34,326 bases of DNA, from assembly GCA_002457235.1 (NCBI GenBank), contig NTJV01000004.1, forward strand, positions 1 to 34,326, given 5' to 3'. Source of the stretch: Puniceicoccaceae bacterium MED-G32 (lineage in GTDB: Bacteria > Verrucomicrobiota > Verrucomicrobiia > Opitutales > Coraliomargaritaceae). The position numbers were made by a program, and so were the translations under genes. Of the stretch, positions 1 to 8,997 are shown piece by piece; the first letter of the stretch is position 1; each line of letters begins with the position of its first letter. The notes beneath the pieces are model-generated. The model did no database searches. It was not told the origin of the DNA and saw only the letters and a program-made list of their open reading frames with translations.

Positions 1-630
1 AGGTGTCGCGACAAGAATGATTTTTGAAATAGCCGAATCAAGTTGATAGTTTTCTGCAGTTTTTTTGTTTAGGTACATTGGATCGATAAGGCTTTTTTGG
101 CTGAGTAAGGTATAGTAGCTTTGTTCTAAATCTGCTAACTGTTTCCAGCGTTCGACTTCTATTCCAAGTTTAATACAAGTTGCTGCGATATGAGATAAAT
201 CTAAGCCTTCAATCCCAATCTCTTTTCGTAACTTATGAAAACGTCTAGCATAGGAGAGCTTTGAGATATCACTGAATGGGTAGGTATTGGGAAATATCGT
301 ATTAATAGAATATTTTTTTGCCATTCCCAATACTTCAATCCAAGTAAAGATGCACTGTTCGTCTGTCGCCTTGTTCGCTGCATCCAATTCCAATTCAAGA
401 AATTGTATTGGAGTAATGATTTTTGGACTCAAAAGACCTTTGTTTATTGTTAGGGGGTCAGTACTCAGTGCTTCTAATAAATGCCTGCCAGATTTAGCCG
501 TTGGAATGATTACAAGGAGGTGACTTAGGTCGATCAAATGAGCGTTTTTATCAATTTCACTCAATAAGAACTCTTTTACCTGTGGGATAAGTGCTTCATT
601 CCAATTAAGATGTTTTTGATTCGATGGCAT
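1..630 (-). CDS. AddB-like PD-(D/E)XK nuclease/helicase family protein, N-terminal part
   Basis: The gene is cut by the window edge; about 210 N-terminal residues are visible and the frame stays open to base 1. The protein starts MPSNQKHLNWNEALIPQ. A hydrophobic strand followed by a PTAKSGRHLLEAL segment resembles the start of AddB/RexB-type proteins, where an inactivated helicase domain precedes a C-terminal nuclease. Further on, a segment around ERWKQLADLEQSYY followed by SLIDP also fits that family. Such proteins act in recombinational repair of DNA ends. The nuclease and helicase core lies outside the window, so the family call is inference from the N-terminus. The ATG at 630 is chosen because the ATG at 643 reaches a stop after three codons. 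It follows the TPR gene by 18 bases, probably in one operon. Confidence 0.55.
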   Translation of the reverse strand, partial: MPSNQKHLNWNEALIPQVKEFLLSEIDKNAHLIDLSHLLVIIPTAKSGRHLLEALSTDPLTINKGLLSPKIITPIQFLELELDAANKATDEQCIFTWIEVLGMAKKYSINTIFPNTYPFSDISKLSYARRFHKLRKEIGIEGLDLSHIAATCIKLGIEVERWKQLADLEQSYYTLLSQKSLIDPMYLNKKTAENYQLDSAISKIILVATP

Positions 631-647
631 ATTACGATGGCATATTA
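622..647. repeat. 13-bp perfect tandem duplication at a start codon
   Basis: CGATGGCATATTA occurs twice back to back (622-634 and 635-647). On the minus strand each copy carries an ATG. The upstream ATG opens only ATG-CCA-TCG-TAA. The downstream one starts the AddB-like gene. Confidence 0.9.
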
Positions 648-648
648 A

Positions 649-960
649 CTAATGCTTAAAGTGCTCAAGAAGAGCTAGTATTTCATTTTTGGGGTCATCA
701 TGATTTTGGTCTATGGCAAGCTTGAGCGCCTTTTCTAGAATTTTTTTAGCTTCATCTGCTTGGTTAGAGTGAAGCAGTGATTTTCCTAATAATATATGGG
801 CGAGCATCCAATCATCTTGAAGCTGTATGCATTTCTCTAAATGAGGTATCGCATCGGCAAATTGCTCTTGGTCAAAGAGTATTTTACTGAGGCTGAAGCG
901 AAAAAGTTTATTTTCAGGTGCTTCTTGAACTTTTTGGATAAAAAAATCTTGCTGACTCAT
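649..960 (-). CDS. small tetratricopeptide repeat (TPR) protein
   Basis: This is a 103-residue soluble protein built almost entirely of helical repeats. Two TPR-like units are visible: one around NKLFRFSLSKILFDQEQFADAI and the next around AHILLGKSLLHSNQADEAKKI, each with the small and large residues expected at TPR positions. TPRs mediate protein-protein contacts; no catalytic domain is present and the partner is unknown. The ATG at 960 is preferred to the in-frame TTG at 963. It is the first gene of a minus-strand pair with the AddB-like gene and is divergent from lysS. Confidence 0.75.
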   Translation of the reverse strand: MSQQDFFIQKVQEAPENKLFRFSLSKILFDQEQFADAIPHLEKCIQLQDDWMLAHILLGKSLLHSNQADEAKKILEKALKLAIDQNHDDPKNEILALLEHFKH

Positions 961-1002
961 CAATTTAATTAGGATGTTGCTTTATTTATTGCATATGTAA
1001 AA

Positions 1003-1018
1003 AACTATTTAAATAGTT
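1003..1018. promoter_or_regulatory. 16-bp perfect palindrome between TPR gene and lysS
   Basis: AACTATTTAAATAGTT is a perfect inverted repeat with no spacer. It lies in the 98-base divergent intergenic region, 40 bases before lysS and 42 bases before the TPR gene. It may be an operator or simply AT-rich promoter DNA. Confidence 0.4.
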
Positions 1019-1058
1019 AATTAACAATAGGAACTGGCAAAATTTACGACAATACAAA

Positions 1059-2543
1059 ATGAAAGCAAATAACGAAAATAATGACAATACGCATGACTTA
1101 TATGCGGTTCGTTTGGAAAAGCTTGAAGGTCTAATAAAAGAGGGGAGAAATCCTTTTTTAGCTAATTTCGAGCAAAAATTCTCTTCTGAAGCGGCACAGT
1201 CACAATATGATGAAAGCTTAGAAGACGATCAACAGCCGATTGTTAAGGTAGCGGGGCGTATCATTGCCTTTCGTATTATGGGCAAGGCAAGTTTCATCAA
1301 ACTACAAGATAGTGCTGGGCAAATTCAATGTTATGTGACCCGTGATGAATTACCTGAAGGTGAGTACAATACCTATTTTAAAAAATTAGATCGCGGAGAT
1401 ATTATTGGTGTGGAAGGTCGATTATTTAAGACTAAAACAGGTGAAATCACAGTCCGTGCTAGTGCTTATACATTGGTCTCGAAATCTTTGAGGCCTCTTC
1501 CAGAAAAATGGGCTGGTTTGACAGATGACGATAAGATTTACCGTCAACGCTACTTAGATCTTATCGTAAATCCGGAATCGAGAACACGCTTCAAGCAAAG
1601 ATCAAAAATTATTCAAGCAATGCGCACCTATCTATGGGGCTTAGGCTTTACAGAAGTGGAGACACCTGTTTTGCAATCCGTAGCTGGTGGTGCTGCTGCT
1701 AGACCCTTCGAGACTCATTTTAATGCATTAGATTGTCCGTTTTACCTCCGAATCGCACTTGAATTATATTTGAAACAAATGCTGGTTGCTGGTGAAGAAA
1801 AAGTTTTTGAGATTGGTCGAGTTTTTCGTAATGAAGGGTTATCGCGTAGGCACAACCCTGAATTCACCATGCTTGAGTTATATCAAGCCTATACCGATTT
1901 TCGTGGTATGATGAATTTAACCAAAGGCTTAATCCAACATGTAGCAGAAACAGTAATTGGGGATTTGACGATAAAAAGACCGGACGGAAAAGAGATCGAC
2001 CTAAGTGGTGAGTGGCGAGAGGTCGCTTATAAGGATTTGATTAAAGAAGCGACCGGAGATGCTACTTGGTTTGAGTTATCAAAAGAAGAGAAGTTGAAAA
2101 AGTCGAATGCATTAGGGATACAAGTCAATCCAGACTTAGAAGACTATGAAATCACAAATAATGTTTTTGAGAAGTTGATTGAACCGACCTTGATTCAGCC
2201 AACTTTTGTCACACATATCCCGAAGCAACTATGCCCATTGGCTAAAATTACACAAACAGATGAGACAACAATTGACGTATTTGAGTTATGTATCAACGGG
2301 CAAGAAATTGCACCCGCTTACTCAGAGCAAAATGATCCATTAATTCAAAGAGAAATGTTCTCAGCTCAAGTCGGCGAAGAGGTGCAGGATATGGATACTG
2401 AATTTTTGACTGCCTTAGAATATGGAATGCCTCCTGCAGGCGGAATGGGATTAGGGATAGATCGATTGATTATTCTACTAACTGGGGCGGAGAGCATCAG
2501 AGATACGATTCTTTTCCCAAGTTTGAAGCCGACAAAAGACTGA
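1059..2543 (+). CDS. lysS: lysyl-tRNA synthetase, class II
   Basis: It charges tRNA-Lys with lysine in the cytoplasm using ATP. At 494 residues it has normal bacterial LysS length. The N-terminal third is the OB-fold anticodon-binding domain (about residues 60-150, including the VAGRIIAFRIMGKASFIKL segment). The rest is the class II catalytic core. Motif 2 is clear near residue 255 (FRNEGLSRRHNPEFTMLE), and motif 3 near residue 460 (GMGLGIDRL). The ATG has no Shine-Dalgarno sequence. A TTAACA hexamer at 1021-1026 could be a -35 element. The gene ends 7 bases before the convergent YhaM-like gene, leaving no room for a terminator between them. Confidence 0.97.
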   Translation: MKANNENNDNTHDLYAVRLEKLEGLIKEGRNPFLANFEQKFSSEAAQSQYDESLEDDQQPIVKVAGRIIAFRIMGKASFIKLQDSAGQIQCYVTRDELPEGEYNTYFKKLDRGDIIGVEGRLFKTKTGEITVRASAYTLVSKSLRPLPEKWAGLTDDDKIYRQRYLDLIVNPESRTRFKQRSKIIQAMRTYLWGLGFTEVETPVLQSVAGGAAARPFETHFNALDCPFYLRIALELYLKQMLVAGEEKVFEIGRVFRNEGLSRRHNPEFTMLELYQAYTDFRGMMNLTKGLIQHVAETVIGDLTIKRPDGKEIDLSGEWREVAYKDLIKEATGDATWFELSKEEKLKKSNALGIQVNPDLEDYEITNNVFEKLIEPTLIQPTFVTHIPKQLCPLAKITQTDETTIDVFELCINGQEIAPAYSEQNDPLIQREMFSAQVGEEVQDMDTEFLTALEYGMPPAGGMGLGIDRLIILLTGAESIRDTILFPSLKPTKD

Positions 2544-2550
2544 ATTAAAC

Positions 2551-3537
2551 TTACTTTTCTTTATTAGGTGGGGTAAGCAATAATCGTGTTTTTAGCCCAG
2601 GTAAATAATCAGAAAACTCGGCATTCTCTGGAGCATTGCGAAGTGTTCTTTGTACCATGCCCATTTTTGCATCAAGGTTATCAACCATAGAAACAAAAAC
2701 GGCTTCGGGCGTGGCTGCCATTGCTGCAGCTCCCCATTCTTTTTCGCCTTGATGGCTCAGTATTATATGTTCCAAGCGTTCTGTTAAATCTTCACTGAGA
2801 TTTGATAAAATAGCTGCTTTCCTAGCAACTTTATAGCCGAGCACTACATGACCTTGTAGGATGCCAACTCGAGTGGTTTTTGTCGCAATATCACCCTCGT
2901 ATTCTTCTAATTTTCCAATGTCGTGTAAAATAATACCAGCAATTGCTAAATCAAAATCAACCTCTTTATAAATTGGCAATAAAGCCAGTCCAATTTGCAA
3001 CATGTGGACCGTATGTTCTAATAATCCATGACGATAAGCATGGTGCATGGCAATGGCAGCAGAAGCATTACGAAAAGCTGATTCATGGTTCTGAATGACG
3101 TTTTCGACAGTTGCCTTCAATGCAGGGTGTTTAATCTGTTCTATGCCAAATGTTAATTGATCCCAGAGGTAAGATTCACTTTCGGGCGGTACCTCTATTA
3201 ATTGATGAATAATTCCTTGATCAGTCGCTTCTTCCAATGAGTAAAGTGCTACAGAATAAATATCAGGAGAGATTTGTTGATTATAAAATCGGGTAGTTCC
3301 TTGAATCTTGATTAAGCTACCTTCAGAAATATCCTCTAGTGTGACATAGGCATTACTGTTATTAAAGATATTAGTAACAAAGGTTCCACTAGCATCAGAA
3401 AATTCTAAAAGAAGATAAGGGTTTCCGTTTTTAGCAGTTTTGGTCAATTTACGCTTAATAAAATAAATTCCCGTAAAGGCTAATTCAGAAGATGGATCAA
3501 GAGCTTGGAGTTGTTTTATCGATAAATAATCAGTCAC
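2551..3537 (-). CDS. YhaM-like OB-fold/HD-domain 3'-5' exoribonuclease
   Basis: The protein has 328 residues. The N-terminal part (about 18-100) looks like an OB-fold nucleic-acid-binding domain. The C-terminal part is an HD phosphohydrolase domain, with HHAYRHGLLEH (165-175), the HD pair in ILHDIGK (205-206) and a later ILSHQGEKEWG segment. This order matches the YhaM family of Firmicutes, 3'-5' exonucleases in RNA turnover, so a metal-dependent nuclease role is inferred. Translation probably starts at GTG 3537, with AGGA five bases upstream. An ATG two bases further upstream reads straight into TGA, so it cannot be the start. This is one of the few genes here with a Shine-Dalgarno-like site. 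Confidence 0.8.
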   Translation of the reverse strand: MTDYLSIKQLQALDPSSELAFTGIYFIKRKLTKTAKNGNPYLLLEFSDASGTFVTNIFNNSNAYVTLEDISEGSLIKIQGTTRFYNQQISPDIYSVALYSLEEATDQGIIHQLIEVPPESESYLWDQLTFGIEQIKHPALKATVENVIQNHESAFRNASAAIAMHHAYRHGLLEHTVHMLQIGLALLPIYKEVDFDLAIAGIILHDIGKLEEYEGDIATKTTRVGILQGHVVLGYKVARKAAILSNLSEDLTERLEHIILSHQGEKEWGAAAMAATPEAVFVSMVDNLDAKMGMVQRTLRNAPENAEFSDYLPGLKTRLLLTPPNKEK

Positions 3538-3625
3538 ATATCCTAGTATTAGAGATATTAACAGAGATGCAATTGGAAAAATAAATCGAGGAAACTCTTC
3601 ATTAATTGAGAAAATTTATTATTCC

Positions 3626-4294
3626 TTAAGTGAATTTTTTCAGTGATACAAATAAGAGGATAAAAGTAAACATGCCTAGAATCGCTGCATTATTTTCGGG
3701 TATTTGTACAGTTATAGACTCCAAAGCAAAATTCTCAGTTGCTGGTGCATCAGGACTTAAATATAATGAAATCTGCTGGCCGGGTGTGAATGCCTCATTG
3801 ATAGTGAAGTCATCCTGACCACTTAATGCAGTTTTTGTATTTAAGTTAAATTGATTTCCACCTTCGAAAGATAAAATGGCTTCATTCGCGGATTCTTCAA
3901 TATATCGTAAATCAATAGTATTCAAAATACCTGCAACATTGAATGAGAAGACAATGGTTTCTTTGCCATTTATATTATCAATTCTTTGCGTATGATCAGA
4001 GAGTCCATCGCTATTAACACCAAATCCTTCAGCGCCACCGTTTAATTTAGCTTTTGTTGAGGTATCATTCAGCAGAGCCTCCATAGAAAGGGTAATACCA
4101 TTCTGAGTAAAAGAGGCTTTAGAATCTTCATTATCAAAAGAAGAACCAGCAGCTGTAAGTGCGGCACCATCATGTAATGAAAATTGTATGGATTGTCCCA
4201 TTAATGGAATGATTAGGACTATTTTCAATAAGCATAGTAGACATATTTTTGTTACTAAGGTTTTTGGGATAAAAGAAGATATTGTAAATTTCAT
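3626..4294 (-). CDS. exported protein with PEP-CTERM-like sorting tail
   Basis: A 222-residue protein of unknown function with the layout of an exosortase substrate. It has an N-terminal signal peptide (hydrophobic stretch about residues 14-32, likely cleavage near MGQ-S). A beta-rich, Ser/Thr/Asn-rich middle follows. The C-terminus has a short turn, IPENN, then a hydrophobic helix (AAILGMFTFILLFVSL) and a basic end (KKFT). The usual PEP motif reads PEN here, so this is a variant tail. By analogy the protein would be exported, processed at the tail and placed on the cell surface. No enzyme motif is seen. It lies on the same strand as the suf genes, 52 bases after sufT, but its role looks unrelated. 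Confidence 0.65.
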   Translation of the reverse strand: MKFTISSFIPKTLVTKICLLCLLKIVLIIPLMGQSIQFSLHDGAALTAAGSSFDNEDSKASFTQNGITLSMEALLNDTSTKAKLNGGAEGFGVNSDGLSDHTQRIDNINGKETIVFSFNVAGILNTIDLRYIEESANEAILSFEGGNQFNLNTKTALSGQDDFTINEAFTPGQQISLYLSPDAPATENFALESITVQIPENNAAILGMFTFILLFVSLKKFT

Positions 4295-4346
4295 AGTATT
4301 TAGCTAATCTATTTATCGTTATTTTTCAAATAAAAAAATATTTTAT

Positions 4347-4889
4347 TTAGATCAGTCCTAAAATCATTTTCCCTTCTTCGGTGATCATTTCTTGGTCCCA
4401 AGGCGGATCCCAAACAATGCTTACTCTTGCCTCTTTGACTCCGGGTATAGTTTCAAGGTGATTTTGTGCATCTTCTGCAATTGCTGGCCCCATTCCACAT
4501 CCAGGAGCTGTGAGTGTCATTTGCATTTCGACAATGTGAAGTTCCTCTTCTTCTTTTATCTCTAGTGAATATACCAACCCTAAATCAACAATGTTAACGG
4601 GTATTTCTGGATCAAAAACTTTTTTCAGAACGGTCCATAAAGCATCCATTTTAGGAGGACCCTTGTGGTTTTGACCTGAACTTTTCTCGTTTACAACAAT
4701 TGTTTCGCCAAGTGCATCAGCATCACTTCCTTTAATTCGGAACATCCCATTTTCTGTCATGATGGTGAAATTTCCACCTAAGCGATGAGTGATGACAACA
4801 TTTTCACCTTCAGCTAATTCCATGGGTGTACCTTGTGGAATTAAAGTAGCTTCTACCGCTCGTGATAGTATGCGTTTATCTTCTTCCAT
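4347..4889 (-). CDS. sufT: Fe-S cluster assembly protein SufT
   Basis: At 180 residues it matches the usual length of SufT. An N-terminal extension of about 75 residues precedes a DUF59/MIP18-type domain. Hallmarks of that domain are [15 protein letters not shown] (about residues 93-107), [11 protein letters not shown] with its conserved Cys, and VWDPPW near the end. SufT proteins help mature Fe-S proteins, particularly when demand is high, but are not part of the SufBCD scaffold. The gene starts five bases after the sufD stop, so it is very likely co-transcribed as the last suf gene. Confidence 0.93.
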   Translation of the reverse strand: MEEDKRILSRAVEATLIPQGTPMELAEGENVVITHRLGGNFTIMTENGMFRIKGSDADALGETIVVNEKSSGQNHKGPPKMDALWTVLKKVFDPEIPVNIVDLGLVYSLEIKEEEELHIVEMQMTLTAPGCGMGPAIAEDAQNHLETIPGVKEARVSIVWDPPWDQEMITEEGKMILGLI

Positions 4890-4894
4890 CTTGC

Positions 4895-6196
4895 TTATGA
4901 CTTTATTTTGGAGGCAAACTTTTCTTCTAAAAGCTTTCGAATATTTTCAGCTAGTGAATCTGAACCTAGTTTTTCAATAATTTCTTCAAAAAATCCGAGC
5001 ACAATTAATTGCATAGCAACTCTATGTGGGATACCCCGACTGAGCATGTAGAATAATTCATCTTCGTCGATATTGCCAGTTGTGGCGCCGTGTGAACACT
5101 TTACATCATTGGCAAGAATTTCTAATCCAGGAAGTGCATTAGCATCGGCTCTTTGGTCGAGTAATAAATTACGATTTGTTTGGTAAGCATCGGTTTGTTG
5201 TGCTCCTTCTTCAACTTGTATCAGCCCTGAAAAGATAGTTCTACTCGTGTCAAAGAGTGCATTTTTATAGAGTAAGTCAGATACTGAGTTTGGGGCATTG
5301 TGAGTCTGGAAGGTTCTTTGGTCAAACTCCTGAGTCTCTTCTGCAACGGATAAAGAATACATGGTTACGTGGGCACCTGAGCCATTGATTTTTATTTGGT
5401 TCTCATAACGGGCTTTTGCTGCACCCAAATTAATGGCAATGTTTTCAAGTTGTGTATCTCTATCTGCAATAGCTGAGTCTAATTGAAAGGAAAGGGTTTT
5501 AGAATTAAAGTTTTGAATTACTTTTCTATAAATATTTGCTGACGGGTGACCTTGAATGTTACTCGCAGAAATATTTAAGCATCGGTTTTCCTCAGTCGTT
5601 GAAGCTAAGACATCAATCAATGAAACCTTTGATTGTGCTTCGGCAATGATGAGCGTGTGTGGGCAAATTAGACCTTTATCGGTATTAGACCAATGATAGA
5701 CTGCAATGGGTTCGTTAATTTCAACACCTTTGGGTACATAGAGTACCGCACCTGCTTTGACATTAGAGGCGTGCAATCCAAAATATTTTTGAGAACCTAA
5801 TCGGGTAGAATCTTTCAAAAAATAGGGCTCTAATAAATGAGAGTGATCTTCAATAGCTTCATTGAGCGATAGAAAGCGAACACCTTTATCAATCAATTCT
5901 TTCGGCAAGGGTTTAGATTGAACTAAATGATCATCAACAAAAATGAGTTCAGCGATTGGGTCTTCAACCAGTTTTGAATTGGATAATGCATAATCTATAG
6001 CATGGTCTTCAGGCATTGGCGCAGATTTGAAGGCATCAATGTCTTCAGATAAAACAGAAGCAAAACGCCAGTTTTCATCCTTTGCTGAAGGCACTGGTAA
6101 ATTAGAATAAGTTTCGTTGCCAGAATTGCGTCTATCAAGCAACCATTGCGGTTCTAGTGCATTAGCGGTGGTATGTGTATTGACTGTAGTATTCAT
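4895..6196 (-). CDS. sufD: Fe-S cluster assembly protein SufD
   Basis: SufD forms the SufBC2D scaffold that builds Fe-S clusters in the cytoplasm. The 433-residue protein has the SufBD beta-helix core. Typical stretches are [20 protein letters not shown] in the middle and, near the end, [25 protein letters not shown], which contains the conserved Cys-Ser-His. It lies 30 bases after sufB and five before sufT on the minus strand. No Shine-Dalgarno site precedes the ATG. Confidence 0.95.
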   Translation of the reverse strand: MNTTVNTHTTANALEPQWLLDRRNSGNETYSNLPVPSAKDENWRFASVLSEDIDAFKSAPMPEDHAIDYALSNSKLVEDPIAELIFVDDHLVQSKPLPKELIDKGVRFLSLNEAIEDHSHLLEPYFLKDSTRLGSQKYFGLHASNVKAGAVLYVPKGVEINEPIAVYHWSNTDKGLICPHTLIIAEAQSKVSLIDVLASTTEENRCLNISASNIQGHPSANIYRKVIQNFNSKTLSFQLDSAIADRDTQLENIAINLGAAKARYENQIKINGSGAHVTMYSLSVAEETQEFDQRTFQTHNAPNSVSDLLYKNALFDTSRTIFSGLIQVEEGAQQTDAYQTNRNLLLDQRADANALPGLEILANDVKCSHGATTGNIDEDELFYMLSRGIPHRVAMQLIVLGFFEEIIEKLGSDSLAENIRKLLEEKFASKIKS

Positions 6197-6226
6197 TAAA
6201 TGATGAAGCTAAAATTATAACTATGG

Positions 6227-7651
6227 TTATCCGACGGATCCTTCCATTTCCATGTCGATCAGGCGTTTTAATTCTACTGAGTATTCCATAGGAAATGCCT
6301 TGAGTAGATCATTGACAAATCCATTGACTGCAAGACTCATCGCTTCTCCTTCAGAGAGACCTCGTTGCATCATGTAGAAAATTTGTTCGGCACTAACTTT
6401 TGAAACACTAGCTTCATGTTGTACCGTATTGCCTTCGCCTCTAGTTGTGATCGCAGGGTATGTGTCAGTTCGACTATTCGTATTTATGAGAAGAGCATCG
6501 CATTCGGTATTATTTTTACAATTTTTCAAATGCTTTGGCATGTGCACTTGGCCTCGATAAGTCGAACGTCCTTTACCAATTGAAATTGATTTTGAAATAA
6601 TGTTACTGCTTGTTTCATCAGCAAGGTGAATCATCTTAGCTCCAGTATCTTGGTGTTGTCCGTCATTTGCGAGTGCTATTGATAACACTTCTCCACGGGC
6701 TTTTCGACCTTTGAGAACTACGCCTGGATATTTCATGGTTAAACGTGAACCGATGTTACAATCGATCCATTTAACTTCTGCATTTTCTTCTGCGTGCGCA
6801 CGTTTAGTGACTAAGTTAAATACATTATTGGACCAATTTTGAACCGTGATGTACTGGATTTTTGCATTCTTTAATGCAACGAGTTCAACAACCGCACTGT
6901 GTAAGGTAGCCGTCTCAAATTTTGGAGCCGTACAACCTTCCATGTATGTGATTTCTGATCCTTCATCGGCTATGATGAGGGTTCTTTCAAATTGCCCGAA
7001 GTTTTCCGCGTTGATTCGGAAATATGCCTGTAATGGTTGTTTTAATTTAACGCCTTTTGGGACATAAATAAAACTGCCACCAGAAAATACAGCACTATTG
7101 AGAGCAGAAAATTTATTGTCGGCAGAAGGAATAACTTTCCCAAAGTAGGGACGAAATATTTCAGGGTACTTTTCTAACCCTTCTGTAGAGCCGACAAAAA
7201 TAACGCCTTCTTTTTCTAAATCTTCTTTCATTCTAGAATAAGCAGCTTCTGAGTCAAATTGTGCCTCAACTCCAGCTAAGAATTTTCGTTCTTGTTCAGG
7301 AATGCCTAGTCGTTCAAAGGTTTCCTTAACATCGTCAGGCACCTCATCCCAAGTGCGACTTGGTTTTTGCCCTTTGGAAAGATAATAACGTATATTATCA
7401 AAAACGATGTTTTCTAAATCTTTGCTCGCCCAATGCGTAGGCATGGGTTTTTTGTTGAAGATTTCTAGTGCCTTGAGTCTGAATTCTTTAACCCATTCAG
7501 CTTCATTTTTTACTTTAGATATATAGGCTACTGTTTCTTCATTGAGTCCAGTACCTGCATCATAGGTGTAGTCTTCGGGGAAGCTAAAGTTGCCTTTTTC
7601 GTAATCAACTTTGATGGCTTCTTCTTGTTCGTTGATGATTGATTCACTCAT
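6227..7651 (-). CDS. sufB: Fe-S cluster assembly protein SufB
   Basis: SufB is the scaffold subunit on which the nascent cluster is assembled, in complex with SufC and SufD. At 474 residues it has normal length. Typical segments are the [20 protein letters not shown] strand pair, [16 protein letters not shown], the conserved [17 protein letters not shown], and [14 protein letters not shown] with a conserved Cys near the C-terminus. It starts 24 bases after sufC. No cysteine desulfurase (SufS) or sulfur carrier (SufE/SufU) gene is in the cluster, so the sulfur donor must be encoded elsewhere. Confidence 0.97.
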   Translation of the reverse strand: MSESIINEQEEAIKVDYEKGNFSFPEDYTYDAGTGLNEETVAYISKVKNEAEWVKEFRLKALEIFNKKPMPTHWASKDLENIVFDNIRYYLSKGQKPSRTWDEVPDDVKETFERLGIPEQERKFLAGVEAQFDSEAAYSRMKEDLEKEGVIFVGSTEGLEKYPEIFRPYFGKVIPSADNKFSALNSAVFSGGSFIYVPKGVKLKQPLQAYFRINAENFGQFERTLIIADEGSEITYMEGCTAPKFETATLHSAVVELVALKNAKIQYITVQNWSNNVFNLVTKRAHAEENAEVKWIDCNIGSRLTMKYPGVVLKGRKARGEVLSIALANDGQHQDTGAKMIHLADETSSNIISKSISIGKGRSTYRGQVHMPKHLKNCKNNTECDALLINTNSRTDTYPAITTRGEGNTVQHEASVSKVSAEQIFYMMQRGLSEGEAMSLAVNGFVNDLLKAFPMEYSVELKRLIDMEMEGSVG

Positions 7652-7675
7652 TATTGGTTTGATTGGCTGGTTTTA

Positions 7676-8440
7676 TTATTGAGCTAAAGAGGAGACAAAT
7701 GAGTCTTTTACCCAGTCGTATCCTTTGGATTCAAGCTCTTTCGCTAATTCAGCATCTCCGCTATGCACAATTTTTCCATCGTACATCACATGCACAACAT
7801 CAGGAATGATATAGTCTAAAAGCCTCTGATAGTGAGTGATGATTAGGAAGCCTCTTTCTGGACTTCGCATTAAATTAACTCCATCAGCAACAATTTTCAG
7901 TGCATCAATATCTAAGCCTGAATCCGTCTCATCCATTATGCAATAGTCTGGCTCAAGCATAGACATTTGTAATACTTCGCATCTTTTTTTCTCTCCACCA
8001 GAAAACCCTTCATTGAGCGATCTTGCTGTGAATTTTCGGTCGATCTTTAAAGCGTCCATTTTGTCGTAAAGCTCTTTATAGTATTCAACAGCATTAATAC
8101 TTTCATTCTCTGGTAGGCGCGCTTGCTTTGCCGCACGAATAAAATTGGCTATACTCACGCCTGGAATTTCTAAGGGATATTGGAAGGCTAAGAAGAGACC
8201 AGCTAAACTAATTTCATCAGGCTCTTTCCCTAGGATAGATTCGCCATTTAGCAAGATCTCTCCAGAAGTGACCTCATAATCCTCATGCCCTGCAATGACT
8301 TTAGCTAGGGTACTTTTACCAGTTCCGTTCGGGCCCATTAAAGCATGAATTTCGCCTTTAGGAATATTTAGGCTGAAATCCTTGAGGATGGGCTGTCCGT
8401 CAATGTTTACGTTTAAATTAGTGATTTCTAAGGATTGCAT
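7676..8440 (-). CDS. sufC: Fe-S cluster assembly ATPase SufC
   Basis: SufC is the ABC-type ATPase of the SufBCD complex and drives the conformational change needed for cluster assembly. The 254-residue protein has a Walker A motif, GPNGTGKST (36-44), an ABC signature in [15 protein letters not shown] and Walker B ending [11 protein letters not shown]. The DETDSGLD form is typical of SufC. The start is set at ATG 8440 rather than a TTG at 8446 that abuts the fur stop. The seven-base gap to the regulator implies co-transcription. Confidence 0.96.
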   Translation of the reverse strand: MQSLEITNLNVNIDGQPILKDFSLNIPKGEIHALMGPNGTGKSTLAKVIAGHEDYEVTSGEILLNGESILGKEPDEISLAGLFLAFQYPLEIPGVSIANFIRAAKQARLPENESINAVEYYKELYDKMDALKIDRKFTARSLNEGFSGGEKKRCEVLQMSMLEPDYCIMDETDSGLDIDALKIVADGVNLMRSPERGFLIITHYQRLLDYIIPDVVHVMYDGKIVHSGDAELAKELESKGYDWVKDSFVSSLAQ

Positions 8441-8446
8441 ATACAA

Positions 8447-8884
8447 TTATGAATTGTTGTTAATTTTTTTGATCGAACCATTGAAGTTAATATCAATTTG
8501 TTCGGGTTGGAAATTTTTCGGCAGATGTTTTTTTAAGGTATCAAATACGGAGGCTGGCAAGTCTACGTCATAAATAGTGCCTGTATCTTTACAGAGAAAA
8601 TGTGCATGAGGTTTTAAATTTGGACAGTATCGAGTGGACTCTCTCTCAAAGTTTACTTGGCGAATCAGCCCGCTTTCAACTAATGTTTCGAGGCAATTAT
8701 ATATAGTCGCGAGTGAAATCGAGGGCATGGTTTCTCGCGAACGGGTATAAATCTCATCCGCAGTCGGATGATCTTTTTTATTAAGAATTAAAGAAAATAT
8801 GTGTTCGCGCTGTTTGGTTGGCTTTAACGAACTTTTCTCTAGTGCATTCTTAAAGATTGTTTTATATGCTGGAGATAAATGCAT
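8447..8884 (-). CDS. Fur-family metalloregulator leading the suf operon
   Basis: A 145-residue Fur/PerR/Irr-type repressor. The N-terminal winged helix includes [10 protein letters not shown] (21-30) and the recognition-helix region [20 protein letters not shown]. The dimerisation part carries [14 protein letters not shown] with H93 and H95. The structural zinc site is degenerate: the usual CxxC reads C98-K-D-T, and no Cys occurs in the C-terminal third. That pattern is known from Irr-type or otherwise atypical family members, so the ligand (iron, haem or peroxide) cannot be told. It is the first gene of fur-sufC-sufB-sufD-sufT, with a perfect 7-1-7 palindrome 44 bases upstream, and probably represses itself and the suf genes. 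Confidence 0.88.
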   Translation of the reverse strand: MHLSPAYKTIFKNALEKSSLKPTKQREHIFSLILNKKDHPTADEIYTRSRETMPSISLATIYNCLETLVESGLIRQVNFERESTRYCPNLKPHAHFLCKDTGTIYDVDLPASVFDTLKKHLPKNFQPEQIDINFNGSIKKINNNS

Positions 8885-8927
8885 GTACCTTTAATCGTTA
8901 TATAAAATCATGAAAAGACAAGTGTAA

Positions 8928-8942
8928 TTAGAATAATTCTAA
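8928..8942. promoter_or_regulatory. candidate Fur/PerR-type operator (7-1-7 inverted repeat)
   Basis: TTAGAATAATTCTAA is a perfect inverted repeat with a one-base centre. It closely resembles the known PerR/Fur 7-1-7 box. It lies between the divergent fur-like and rsmE genes, 43 bases upstream of the fur-like ATG and beside a TATAAC-like -10 (8897-8902, minus strand). The site is seen directly; its use as an operator is inference. Confidence 0.65.
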
Positions 8943-8997
8943 ATTAATTTTTGGAAACTCGACTTTTTTCTAAACTTTAGCACTAATTAAAGAAATC

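Noticed and set aside
201-398. 65-residue minus-strand frame near the window start
   Set aside because: It lies in another frame inside the AddB-like gene, which is open from 630 to base 1 and has family-like features.
3537-3539. ATG start for the YhaM-like gene
   Set aside because: This ATG reads directly into TGA; the in-frame GTG at 3537 with AGGA upstream fits better.
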